This document shows positions 33,205 through 46,100 of a stretch of 64,000 bases of DNA, piece by piece. A program made the position numbers and the translations under genes. The notes under the pieces are model-generated. The model saw only the letters and a program-made list of their open reading frames with translations, did not search any database and was not told the origin of the DNA. Source of the DNA: Sinotaia quadrata (Eukaryota; Mollusca; Gastropoda; Architaenioglossa; Viviparidae); assembly GCA_028829895.1 (NCBI GenBank), contig CM054179.1, positions 73,969,544-74,033,543 on the forward strand, in the 5' to 3' direction. Each line of letters opens with the position of its first letter. Position 1 is the first letter of the stretch.

Positions 33205-34270
33205 GAATGGCGTTGTTAGATGTAGTGTAGTTGCTGTGTAGGTGTAATTAAAATGTTATTATAGTGGTGTAGGTGTGTAATCATTTTGATATAGTTGTAC
33301 TACAGATGTGGATTAGTTGAGATATGGTGTAATAGTGGTACATATGTATAATGATAGTTTACATGGTGTAGATATAACTGTGCTGTTATTGTAGTATAGA
33401 TATGGTGTAGTTCCATTGTAGGTGTAGTGCTCTTAAGATGCTATTTTGATGTAGGTGTTGTGTATGAGATTTAGTTGTGGATTTCTCATAGGTGTGTTGA
33501 AATGGTGTTAATGGTGACAGCATAATATGTAGTTTGTATGTGGTGTTACATTGTAACTGTTATTATAGGTGTGTATAGGTATGATGCAGTTGAAGTAAAA
33601 TATGTGTATTTGTGAAAGTGTTGTATAGTTGCAATATGTGTTGTTAGGCATGTAGGTGTGGTGCAAGTGTTGTGTAGTTGTAGTGATGTGCATTATGTGT
33701 TGCATATGTGTGGTTTATGTGACATAGTTGTGATGTAGTCACAATATAGGTGGTGTACATATTATGGTGTGTTCTACTGAAAGCGTATTTGTATATAGGT
33801 GTAGATGTAGTTACATTATGTGTTGACGTAGTGATGTAGGTGTGGTATATTTCAACGTAGATGTAGTGTAGTTATGTAGGTGTGGTATAGTTCAGTGTTG
33901 ATGTAGTGTAGGTGTGGTATATTTCAGTGTTGATATAGTGTAGGTGTGGTATATTTCAGTGTTGATGTAGTGTAGTTATGTAGGTGTAGGATAAATGTAC
34001 TGTACATGTGTTTGGTGAATTGTTGTAGGTGTGATGCAGTTCTGTAAGTGTAAAGCTGAAATATAACTGTGTAGAGGTATTATTTATATATATATAGTTT
34101 TGATGTAGTGGCATGTGTAGGTGAAGTGATGTTGCAATGTAGTAGAATTTATGGTATGGTATACTAATCGTGTATATGTATAGCTGTGGTACAATGTTTT
34201 GGTAATGTGATGTAATTGTGGTGTATAGTGTTAGTGCAAGTATGTTTTAGTTGCAGAATAACTTTGATAC
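33205..34270. repeat. Degenerate TG/TA-rich minisatellite
   Basis: About 1 kb of loosely repeated GTGTAGTTG, TGTAGGTGTGG and GTATATTTCAGTGTTGATGT motifs on the + strand. The clearest units are at 33840-33980. The same texture resumes at 36715-36870 after an LTR insertion. Confidence 0.8.
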
Positions 34271-36704
34271 TGTCACAGATATGGGGGAATATTATTATTT
34301 AATTTTTCTCTCTCTAAGTGTCAGCATACTCTAAATGAATAACTAAACAGCCAAACCAATTTAAACATAACAAGGGCTAAAATAACTATTTTGTCAACAA
34401 TGTAAAATCTGAGTGTGGAAATGGTAGTTGAGAAAGAGATAAATTTTGTTGATAGTGAATGGAAAAATGTGATTAATTTTATGAGGATGTACCATTTACC
34501 TCTCTGTTGTCAGCAATGCCAAAACAATAATTTGTGCCATGTATGGGGAACGTGATAGACCACAGAGATACTAACTTTCTCTGTGAGGGAACCCGGATCT
34601 GAGTTTTTTGAGATGCAACTTGTTTTCAAAATCACCACTATAAAATTGTGATAGTAGTGTTATTTAAGGTTAGAATGATATTGTTATTGTGAAACTGTTT
34701 GTTGAAGCAGAATTTTGAGTTATTTGAAAGTTTAGATTTATATTGTTATAGCTATATGTGTCAGTCTGTGTGTACAACCCTTTCTTTGCTATGACAGTGA
34801 ACTCTTGCCAGGTGATGATGAGTCACCGTGGTAATGTAGTTTTAAAAAACAAAATAAAAATAAGGGGTGCTCTGAGTAGGTAGATAAAACAGGAAATTTA
34901 TGTCAACACTAAAAGTGTAAACTTGAATTTGCTACCAAGGCAATAACGCAGCAATAACGGGGAAAGTGTGGATAGTAAGCAAGATTCAAGACTATGTGCA
35001 TGCTGGATGGGGATGTTCACTGAGAGGGGGATGTTTTCCAGCCAGCTCAGTGAAAATGTACAAGGATTTTGTGTATAAAAGGGGACAACAGAGACATTAA
35101 CCTGGGCTCTGTACCCCCCCCCCCCCCGCCACAACAACAATGGCGACTTAGTCAACGGAACTTCGGACTAAAGCCCACCTCCACCGACCGGACATGCCGA
35201 CAAGCAGCACAACAGACAAGCGATCATCACCAGCAACACACACCAACACACACACACACTCACCTGTAACTACGTCTACTCGACACACAACCACCCCCCA
35301 CCCTCTCCAGAAACAGTGAGGAGAGGAAGTTTTCTCCAGAGGACCACCAAAGCTGAAAATATCTCAGATAAAAGGCATCCAGCATCCTCTGGAGAGATAC
35401 AGCAAAAAAACAAACAAACAAAAACCAGAAAGAGTGAGAATGACCGAGGATGTAATGTAGGAAGAACCTCGGTTTTCTCCCTGCCTCATACCAAGGGTCT
35501 CTACAATAACCGGCTGGCAACCAATTAAGAGAACTTTTGGACACTGCAATAGAGTGCGAGATGTCTACCTGGCTGTATTTTTTATGGCATGCTGTAAGAG
35601 CCACCCTCAATGTCAAGATGGACCAGTCAAACGGACAGTCATCTTGATTTTCAAAAGACTGTGCAAAGATCACAGGTGATCGGCCATTTTCCAGGCAGAA
35701 GAAAACTGGTGGAAGTTTGGCGTCATGACGCATGGGATATATCGCAATAGGCAGTAAGTGACCATGGAGGCATGTCGCAGAAGAACGGCAAGGATGACCG
35801 TTAAGAGATGAGAAGTACTGAGAAACATAACGAGATGAGAATGAGAAATGTAACGAGGAACGTAACGAGAGAACGAAACAGTAGCAGCGGGACGGCTGTA
35901 CTTTGGGTTCCAGGGAGCGAACCACGAATCGAGACGTCAATGGTGTTTTGTGTATCTTCACCCACCCACCCCCAGCATGAGGAAAGAGTGACAATAACTA
36001 TGCAAATAGAAAAATACTAATTAGGGAGAGAATATCAGAGCACATAAAACTAAAGATTAAACTTAAAATTAAAAATAAACTTTAAACTTAACCTAAGTTT
36101 GATCAATGAAGAGTTTTTAAAAATTAGTTTGAAAATATTGATGTGACTATATTAAAAAGGACTTGCAAGTCGAATGGCATTGTTTTCTTTTTTAAACTAT
36201 TGAATTTGTTATAGGGGCAGTGTCTCCAGAACTTTTGAATAATGACTTTGAACAATGCTTAGCTTATTTAATAGAAGTAGTACTGCATGAAGATTTTTTA
36301 GTTTTATATTTCTTTTATTTTATTTCTTCATTCTTTTCTTTTCCCCTACCCCATGGGTGTGAGGTGTGGATGGCTGACTAACCAACGTGTGAGAGGAAAC
36401 CCATAGGTCAATAAATTTGAATTTATATTTTGATATTGAGTCTTCTCCTGTCTAGTTTTGAAAGAGTGGTTGTGGTCGTAGTTATACGTTGTGTCGTCTG
36501 TGCTGTCTACACTTCACCCTTACCCGTTCGCAATCACACAAGCAAACACTTCGGCAATACGTAACTTACATGCAGAATAAAATTCTAGCCAAATAACCAT
36601 CTTTGGTATTGTGTGTATAGATTTGAATAACATCTATGCAAGTCCTACGTGACGTCGACTAACACCCCCCCCCCTCTTTCTTCGGAGAGAAGGCGGCGAT
36701 GACA
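34271..36704 (+). mobile_element. Solo LTR, TGTCA...TGACA ends, perfect 5-bp target duplication
   Basis: Starts TGTCACAGATATGG and ends GGCGATGACA, flanked by GATAC at 34266-34270 and 36705-36709. AATAAA at about 36410 lies roughly 290 bp before the end, which gives the + orientation. It splits the TG-rich minisatellite. A C-rich run (about 35114-35126), GC-richer composition and a 244-codon open frame on the reverse strand (35260-35994) are inside, but the frame shows no known domain. The element at 55106-56963 is the same family, inverted. Confidence 0.8.
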
Positions 36705-36714
36705 GATACCATTG

Positions 36715-36870
36715 CATTGTAACTGAGGCAGAGTTGTAATATAGGTATGGTCTATTTAATGTGTAAGTATGGTATACTTTTGGGTTAGTTGCAAGATATA
36801 TGTTGAGGGCAATGTATAGTATTGGTGCAGAGTATGTCTTTGTAGGAAAATGGTGTAGCTGCAATGGTTT
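36715..36870. repeat. Continuation of the TG-rich minisatellite
   Basis: Same motif texture (GTAATATAGGTATGG, GTGTAAGTATGG) as 33205-34270, separated from it by the inserted LTR. Confidence 0.65.
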
Positions 36871-39101
36871 TCTTAAATAAATTTCTACTCTAATATGAAA
36901 CATCTTGCACTGCATTTCATTTATACATTAATTTCTTACTGACAAAACTTATTTCTTGTAAAATCTCACGGCTATCAGCAAAGTACAAATGAATGAAAGG
37001 CTTCCTCGAAGGTTACGGATCTAGACACCTCTTTGTAACATTTTATGGGGTTTTGTTTTAGGATCCATTTCTTTCCCCTCATCTGAAATCTATTCTTAGC
37101 CCACCCAGTAAGACATTTTATTAACTCCCACGTCTTTATGCTGGGCAGGGCGTCGAGGGGTGGGGTGGCTGAATTCTCATAACCATAGCGTCAATGGGTC
37201 TTTCATGAGGCAAACGCGTTTTTTGTTCTCTTTAACAGTGAAATCATTACTGCGAGTTAAAACTTTTTTTTTCAAAAGATGAGGCTCATCAAAGAATCAA
37301 TTCCCAGGACCCACAAAGAGATCTCAACGGCCTTGGTTGTGTCTGTAAAGGTACATTCATAGTCTCGACTGACACCCACCCACCCATCCCGACATTTAAA
37401 GTCAAAGCATCAGAAAAATGAAATGGAACATCTTATCTATCCTTTGAATAATGTGTGGGTAATCTGGGGAAGACAGGTTAACGGTTTTAAATACTCTTTT
37501 TTTTTTTTTGGAGAATATTTCTATATGATACAGAGATATATAATAAGGCAGCACTTATTGTACGGTTGAATACGCAATACAAATCTAGCAAGATAACTCG
37601 GATCTTAGAAAAATCAGAGTTCTCCAAAACAGGAAGAAAAAAGCTGAGAAAAAATATTTCTTTCGTTTACTAAATAATATTGTCTGTTGGTTTTATAATA
37701 GGTATAAACACCACTGAAAATATGACGTGAATTTTAAATAATGAATTTTACTTTTTTTAATTTTTAAATTTTTTTTGTAAAATTTAAAAATGAAGATTGA
37801 AAAAATTACGGAGTGCCTGCATTGAAAAATGATCGAGAACACGAACAAATAAATATATTCTCAGTTCAGCAGTTTCTCATTTTAGCAAAAAATTTATTTT
37901 ATTTTACATCCAAACCATTCGAAGTTTGTGAAAATAAACGGATTTTATAAATCACGATTTAACACGACAGTGATTCACTTCCTTTCATGTACAAAGTACT
38001 TTCACTTTCATTTTCAGAGTGGCCACAGCAACAAAAACAGAATTAATAACAGGTAAAATATACATCAGAGAATTAATAGCATATTGATTTCTAATTAAAA
38101 GTTTTGAAAGTTGTATATTTCAAAATACTTCTCCTTTAATAAATAATTATTAGTTTGTTACATTAGTTAACTAATCAAAACTGTTGCTTTTTGAATTGCA
38201 ATTACTTCAACTTGATTATTGAATGTGATTTTTATTAATTTAATAATTACGCACATTTACAAACATTAATGAGTACATACATACCATATAATAATTCATA
38301 CTTTCTGTAATAACTGATTTATTTCTAAGTTTAGTTAATCATTCATTGGCAGTGAGGTGAGGTTGTTAATAAACGACCTGATTCATCATATTTTGTTGAT
38401 TTGCAATTTAAAAAAAATAATTAAATCATACCTTTCCTTTTTCTCTTAAAAACAACATCCCTGGATGATTTAAACTTGCATATATATATATATATTAATT
38501 AATTGTTATCAACTTTATTGTTTTCGAGCATTCATTTAATCACTGGCTGGAATGTACACTACATAATATTGCAAGTATACATAGTTTTATGTATAAATAA
38601 TTGCTATTTAGATTGATGATTTACTTAATAAAAAAATTTATTAGTTCTCCAAGTTGTAATAGGCAGTTTCAGTGCAGAGATAAAATTCAAGTGCACAGTA
38701 TATTTTTGTTTATCCATCCACAACTATGCCATTTGTGGTATGTGTTTGTTAATTAATGCATTTGTTATTTATATTCTAAATTTTGTTGTTTTTAATTTAT
38801 TTATTGACTTTCTGATATGCAATAAATGGTTTCATGTAAAGATAAATTAATTGTTGGGTTATTCATTCATGATTTTATTAGTTATATACAACAGTATTAT
38901 ATTTAATTATGATATTATATTGTAAAGCACATAAATGTTTTATTTAAATTAAAATTTTCATGTTTCTTTTTACAAATGAATTTGAATTTGTATATATAAT
39001 ACGTGTTCTTTAAAGAAAAATTAACAATTTTAATTTCTTGTTACCCACTTAAAATTGATAAAATGATATTATTGTTATCAACAGTTCTCACACATGGTTT
39101 T
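36871..39101. other. Region upstream of the TRIM exon
   Basis: AT-rich, increasingly so toward 39000, with a short (TA)n near 38480. A 5' exon or promoter for the TRIM gene may lie here, but I could not recognise one. A possible acceptor ATCAACAG (ending about 39084) lies 18 bases before the chosen start codon. Confidence 0.4.
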
Positions 39102-40196
39102 ATGATGGCAACAGCTAGCATTGAACCTGCAGAATATGAGTGTCCAGTATGTAATGACTACTTCAAAAAGCCAAAACTTCTGTTGTGTGGCCATGTTCTT
39201 TGCCATGATTGCCTTTTGTCTTGGTTGCAGTCTAACAAGGAAGCGTTGTGTCCTCTGTGTCGATGTTCCATGATAAATGCACAGGTGAAGGCAGAAAATA
39301 GTTTGGGAGATATGGTGGATATGCTTCCTGATGATGTTGCTATGGAGGCACTTGTAGAGAGTGCAAAGATCATTAACACCAACCATATATGCTTTCTTCA
39401 TACAGACAAAGCTGCTGTAGCAATATGCTTACAGTGCCGAGAGTCATATTGTCAGAATTGTTCTGAACCTCATAAGAAGTCCTCTGCAACACGTCATCAC
39501 CATGTCGAAGATCTTTCTACATTGACTGCTGAAAAGCTAGCTGCCAATCGTCAAGCAGTGTGCACAGCTCATGGTGACAAAACAGCAGAACTTTTCTGTT
39601 CCACTCATCACATCCCTATTTGTCAAGTGTGTGCTTTGCTAGAACATCGTGACTGTTGTGACCTTTTGGACCTAAAGAAAAGAGCAGATGTGGCCCGAGG
39701 ACAGCTTGAACAGCTCTTGGCCAATTTAACCAGTGCAGAGTTATCTCTGAAGGAATCCACAAGCAAATTAGACCAAATAGAGTCAAATTTAGAGAAAAAT
39801 ACACAGACTGTGACCCACAGCTTAGAAGAAACACAAAATTATTTGCAGCGTCTTGCTAAAATATGTAACCAACGTATTGCAGAGGTTCGTAAATCAAATT
39901 CAGAGAACAAAAATAAGATACGGATTGCAAAAGAAGACCTGCTCAAGCGACATGAGAAAGCAGTATCACACAAGCTAGTAGTAAAACGTGTGCAGCAAAC
40001 AATTTCTGGGTCTGAACTCTTCGACATTACAACCAAACTTAAAGCAAGTATTGGTGATCTTGTCTTGGATGCCACTTTGCCAGCAGACTTGGAGTCTTTT
40101 ACTGTACCAGGGTTCACTTTTGATGTGAAGGTACTGGCAAGTCTTGAAGATGACCTTAGTCATTTTGGGTCATTGCCTGCTTCAATGACAAAACAG
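39102..40196 (+). CDS. TRIM exon: RING, two B-boxes, coiled coil (probable 5' coding exon of copy B)
   Basis: 365 codons from the MMATAS start, chosen because it directly precedes the RING; an in-frame ATG at 39063 would add 13 residues. RING C3HC4 at residues 14-53 (C14, C17, C29, H31, C34, C37, C50, C53: CPVC...CGHVLCHDC...CPLC). First B-box about 97-134 (CFLH...CLQC...CQNC...HHH). Second B-box about 154-188 (CTAH...CSTH...CQVC...HRDCC). Coiled coil about 195-300, rich in L/E/K. Known: RINGs of this class recruit E2 enzymes and give ubiquitin ligase activity, and B-boxes and coiled coils mediate assembly. No C-terminal NHL, SPRY or PHD module follows. The frame hits a stop two codons after CAG|GTATAA, a good phase-0 donor, so the exon very likely splices on. 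The next phase-0 exon is 41224. It could also be an independent TRIM gene. Confidence 0.85.
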
Positions 40197-43100
40197 GTAT
40201 AATTTTCTACTTTTATATAAACAAATCTGTTTATAAAGACTGAAAGGGTTTATTAAATGGTAATTTTAGTTTTTAAAAGTCCAATAAATTGGTTTACCTA
40301 GCAAGTTTAACAGCAGCTTGATAACCTTTAAAGTAAAATTTGACAAAAATATTCACAGTGAACCCCTGTTTCTAATAATTGCTATGCTTCTGAATAAGAG
40401 TTAACTGACATTATCAGTTTCAGAAGAAATGGTTGCTTACCTTATTTATTGTCATGGCACATATGGTTAATGCTGTCCATAGTTATTTGATTTAATAAAT
40501 GCAAATTCAGTTACAACATTGGCATATTAAAAACATTATCAAAAACTGACATTAAAAAGAAAGTAATGGGTTACAATGTTTTTACAGTTTGATAACATTG
40601 CATTATCACTTTTCTCTAATGTTAATGAACATTATTCACTTAGGGGCTGACCATTTACTATTTATGCATGAAGGGTATAGGTGTGATTGAAATTTGTAAT
40701 TGTCTATAAAAACATTATTTATTAAAATACTGCCAAATACTTAAGTGGCAAGATTACACACTGTATAGCTTTAGATAATAATTGTCTGCATGGTGACTGT
40801 CAATCAGATTTTTTGAAAGGTTGTGCCCTGTTTACATGTGGTTTAATTCTTTTCATCCTTTATGAACAAATCCTTAGAATAAATCATGATAAGAAGAAAA
40901 TGATTCCATGCAAATGAGTATTTGCAGCCTTCACCTCTCTCAAGTATATTATCACTTGATAAAGCACTTGATAAACTAGATGGTACACTAAATATATTCA
41001 ATATCTTTGATATGTATATACTATTTTGTTTATATTCAATAAATAAATTCCATTTTTAGACTTATCTTTTTGAAAATGTCTGGAACTTGAACAATAGAAT
41101 TTGGCATTTTACTGATGTCACTGTTTTTGGTGGCCAAATGAAGACAAATAATGCTTTTTTTCTTCTTATAAAAACAAAAAACAAAACAAACCCAACAACA
41201 TAAACCAGACATACTATGTTCAGAGTCAAAGAAGCCAGCCACAAATGACTGGAAATGGAGGAAGTGGCAATGCTGTCCTCATCAATACCATCCCTTATCA
41301 GATGCCATCACCAGCAACAATCACAACTCCTCCAGTACGAATTACTCCACAAGTGCAAATTAATCCCAAAGTGCAGATTACTCCACAAGTGCAGACTACT
41401 CCACAAGTGCAAATTAATCCCAAAGTGCAGATTACTCCACAAGTGCAGACTACTCCACAAGTGCAAATTAATCCCAAAGTGCAGATTACTCCACAAGTAC
41501 AGACTACTCCACAAGTGCAAATTAATCCACAAGTGCAGATTAGTCCACAGTCAAGTCAGTTTATGGTAATCATTTTCACATTTTCATCTTCTGTTAATAT
41601 ATGTATAGGAGATAATACACAGTAAGCTTTGGACATATTTCAGAAAAGTCAGTCATATTATCAATCATCTAATCTCCAAAAAAGTAAAAGCAGTTCCTAA
41701 ACGACCACAGCTTGTATCCCATTTCCAATCCTTAATTTCTTTCCTCAAAGAAAACATTCTAACAAGTAGACTCTTATACTAGTTATTATATTTAAATGAA
41801 GATATAGTGAATGCAGTTACAGCTAATTGGTCTATGTATAAAAATTAGATTTTCAATCTGCATATGATTTTTTTTTTAAGCATTTGATTTTATTTCTCCC
41901 ATTATTCTTATTTGAATATCTGCTACTTCCAGTCTCACCACTTTTGAGCTGCATGATCTGATAGTTTCCTGTCACAAGAGAAAGATTAATTGTAATTTTT
42001 TAAAAATTGAACATTGAGTTTATTTAATAGTTTTTGGTTAATGATTAATTAATCAGAAAGTTAAGAATGAAAATGTTGAATATGTTAGGAAAGATTTTCT
42101 TATTCTATTATTTTAATTTAAAGACAGATTTTTGGGGTGGTGGGTGGATGGCTAAACAACAGAAAGGATTGAAGATAGTTAATTAGATTGGTGGCACTAC
42201 ATCAAAACCATCTTCTCTACACTAGACTTGGCAAGCGGCTACCATCAGGTAGCAATGGAGGAAAAAGATCGGGAAAAGACTGCATTCATTACCCCCTTTG
42301 GGCTATTTGAGTACACTAGAATGCCATTCGGCCTCTGTAACGCGCCAGCTACATTCCAGCGATTAATGCAAGCTGCAATGAATGACTTTGTATTTCAAAT
42401 ACTTCTAGTATACTTAGACGACATTTTAGTGTATGCAAATTCGTATGAAGAACATCTACGACGATTAGAGTTAGTGTTTTCACGACTTCGTCAGTTAGGT
42501 CTGAAACTAAACCCAGAGAAATGTAACTTTTTCAAGTCCCAAGTGAGTTATCTTGGTCATACTGTTTCGGCTGATGGAATCGCAACAGATGAAGACAAGA
42601 TCAAAGCAGTTCGCCTGTGGCCTAGACCTACAACGCTAAAAGAACTGCGCTCTTTTCTAGGGTTTGCCAGTTATTATCGTCGTTTTGTCAAAGACTTTGC
42701 AAAACTGGCAGCACCATTACATCAAGTAGTAGCAGCAGTAGCTCATCCTAACAAGAAACGTATGCAACGATACCAACGCATTGGCGAGACATGGACTGCA
42801 GACTGTGAGTCAGCTTTTATGCAATTGAAATCAGCACTGACAACAACACCAGTACTAGCATACGCAGACTATACATTGCCCTTTATTCTTGAGACAGATG
42901 CCAGCCAGCTTGGTCTAGGAGCCGTCTTATCCCAGGAACAAGATGGTGTTAAACGTGTGATTTCTTACGCAAGCCGTACTTTGCGCCCAACCGAACGAAA
43001 TATGAACAATTATTCCAGTATGAAACTTGAACTATTAGCTCTGAAGTGGGCGATAACAGAAAAATTCAGAGGATATCTGTTGGGGACAAATTTTGTTGCG

Positions 43101-46100
43101 TTCACTGATAACAACCCTCTTTCGCATCTGCAAACAGCCAAGCTGGGTGCAGTTGAACAGCGTTGGGCAGCCGAGTTGGCCGCCTTCAATTTTGAAATCA
43201 AATACAGATCAGGACGGTCCAACGCCAACGCCGACGCTCTTTCACGGAACCCCTGTGAGAGCCCCTCGGGCCCCGAAGAGGATGAAGGTGTAGCTATAAT
43301 GTCTACATTTGTTACATCCATCTCAACAGAGTTACCAGGAGAGGTATACACCGCTATCAACAATGTCAAAGAGATATATAGTCTCAATATTGCTGCCGAT
43401 ACACAAACATCTGGTATAGAAGACTCCACTTCATGCTTTCACTCTTACACGAAGCCAGAACTAAGAATCATGCAAGATGGCGACGTCGACATTAGGAGAG
43501 TGAAAGAAATCATCAGCTCTAATAATAAACTCACTACCGCTCAGAGAAGGGATCTAAGTCTAGAAACAAGAACAATTTTACGTCATATTCATCAACTACG
43601 TCAAGAAGATGGTGTCTTGTTTAGATTTATTAAAGACGCAAATTCTGGCATTTTTAAGCAGCTGTTATTGCCTAAAGTACTGAGGCCAAAAGTATTGACT
43701 CTATGTCATCAGGAACTGGGTCACCAAGGCACCGACCGCACCTTTGAAGTAATTCGACAAAGATGTTATTGGCCTAATATGTACAAAGACATAGAATCGT
43801 GGATATCAAAGTGTGAACGCTGTGTGAGAGGAAAATCACCTCACGTTGTCAAAGCAAAGATGGGCACATTACTGGCAACAAAGCCCTTAGAAATACTGGC
43901 AATCGACTTCACCAAGATGGACATGTCACACAACGGTTTAGAAGACATCCTGGTTATGACCGATGTGTTCACTAAATTCACCGTGGCAGTGCCAACTAAA
44001 GACCAGCTAGCGACAACAGTAGCAAGTATTTTGACAAAAGAATGGTTCTATCGGTACGGCGTCCCACTACGCATTCATTCTGACCAGGGTCGCAATTTTG
44101 AGTCACAGATAATTAAAGAACTGTGTCAAGTTTATGGTGTTAACAAATCACGCACTACTGCTTACCACCCAAGCGGAAACGGACAGTGTGAACGTTTCAA
44201 TCGAACACTTCAGGGACTATTACGCACACTGCCACCTGAAAAGAAACGTTTGTGGCCACACCATTTGCCAGAACTGTTGTATGCTTACAACACCACACCC
44301 CACTCTTCTACAGGGTATTCCCCTTATCATCTTCTGTTTGGGAGAGAGCCACGCTTGCCTGTAGATATTCTCCTGGGAGAAGATGAGGCCATACCTACGA
44401 GCCGACATCCCTCACAGTGGATTATTGAACACACTCATAGACTGGAAGCGGCCAGACGTCACGCTGAGGAGAGACTCAGACGTACAGCCATAGAGAGGGT
44501 GGAACGTATTAATAAGAATGTTAAAGACGATGATCTTATGGTGGGCGACCGTGTATTGATACGCAACCATCCACTTGGACGTGCAAAAATTGTGGATGTC
44601 TGGAAAAAAGATGTGTACATCGTACATTCTATTCCTGACAAGGACGGTGCACCATACACAATCTACCCAGAGGGAAAACCTGAACTGACCCGCCGTGTAC
44701 ATCGCACGCAGCTGCGGAGTTTTCCGTTGCCGGCGACTGACATCCCGACTACCGACCAGCCTCCCGCCCGCACTGAACCAATTGACCCCGAGCCGGGACA
44801 CCTCATCACTATTCGCACGCTGCGCTCCCGAATCCCCGTGTACGAGAGAGAGCGTCAGAAACGGTTAATAAGCAGAGACAGAACACCCCCTACCCGCCCC
44901 ACCATGCTCCCCCAGGCAAGAGATGCGGCGGCTGACTGTCAGCCAACACCTGTTCTTCGCCGGTCGACAAGGCCCACACGAATCCCTGTGCGCTATGGAT
45001 TTGAGTCAGAATAAACTGAATGACAATTTCCCCTATTTGAACATTTCACCTGTAACTATATAAAACCAAATAAACAATGTAGATTATTTCACACAGTTAT
45101 AAGGTAAAAGAAATTATTATATTTTCCGCTTGTCGATACAATTTATGCTGAGCTTTACAAATGTTTTGTTACATATTCCTTAGATCCGCCTTGTTGTTTG
45201 AAATGTTTTAAAAGAAAGTTTAAAATGTGTTGACTAGATGTTTTATAATTTTTTGATGGTCTATAGATCCATTTCTTGCTATCTAGCTTTCTCTTTTTTT
45301 GGTTTGAGGAAGCATCTTATCCTTTTTCTATATCTTCCTTTGTTAATATTTGTTTAAATTTTGGCATATCACCTTAGTCTCCCGAAGATAATGTATTATG
45401 GGCGACAGTAAATTTTACCATGAATAAAATATTTGGATTATAGGATTGATGTAAATAGGCTAGGAGTGTTGGATAGTTGAGTATATTTTTGCTGCAGTTA
45501 ATGATGTCTAATACTAATAGGCAGAGATACAGTAATTCTTATATGTGGATAGAAGATTTGAATTGTAAAATTATTTTAGTATGTAGTTGTACAAATAGAG
45601 TAGTCTAACTTGATAGAGGTGGTTTGATTTTATGTGGATGGTCGAGGTAATTAAAAGATTATTTTTGCGAACCATTATAGTATAATGATGGAAATCTACG
45701 TGTACTGGAGCCAGGGTGCTCGGAAGGTATTTATTTTGGTTACTTCTTTGGTTCTTTTTTTTTGACAGCTGATATGCTGCAGTTTTGTTTAAATATTGCC
45801 CTCAAGGTAGGTGCACAAGAGGGGAGGAGCTTAAAAGCACCCTACTTGTCTGCACTGGCGTCAAGCTCCTTGAGGTTTGCAATATAGGTTTTAAAGGAGC
45901 AGGAGGAAGCTCTAGGAAAGTTTTGGTGAGTTGACAGCTGTGATGCTGTATTGATTTTGTGAGTATTATACATTGCTCCTAGAGGTTATGTAGCAGTGAG
46001 GGGAGGAGCTTAAAAGCAACCCCATTGTTCTACATTGTGCGTAAAGCAACTCTGGATTAGCAGATGTGATCAGAAGTCTCGGTAGTGGTATAAAGCATTG

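Larger units (their letters stand above)
41026..41600. repeat. Block shared with copy A (1405-1830)
   Basis: Intron-exon-intron stretch nearly identical between the loci apart from the expanded hexapeptide array. Similarity fades about 35 bases past the donor (TTCTGTTAATATATG in both). Confidence 0.85.

Noticed and set aside
43010..43429. Minus-strand 139-codon frame and other reverse frames in 42.2-45.0 kb
   Set aside because: Shadows of the gypsy pol coding sequence.
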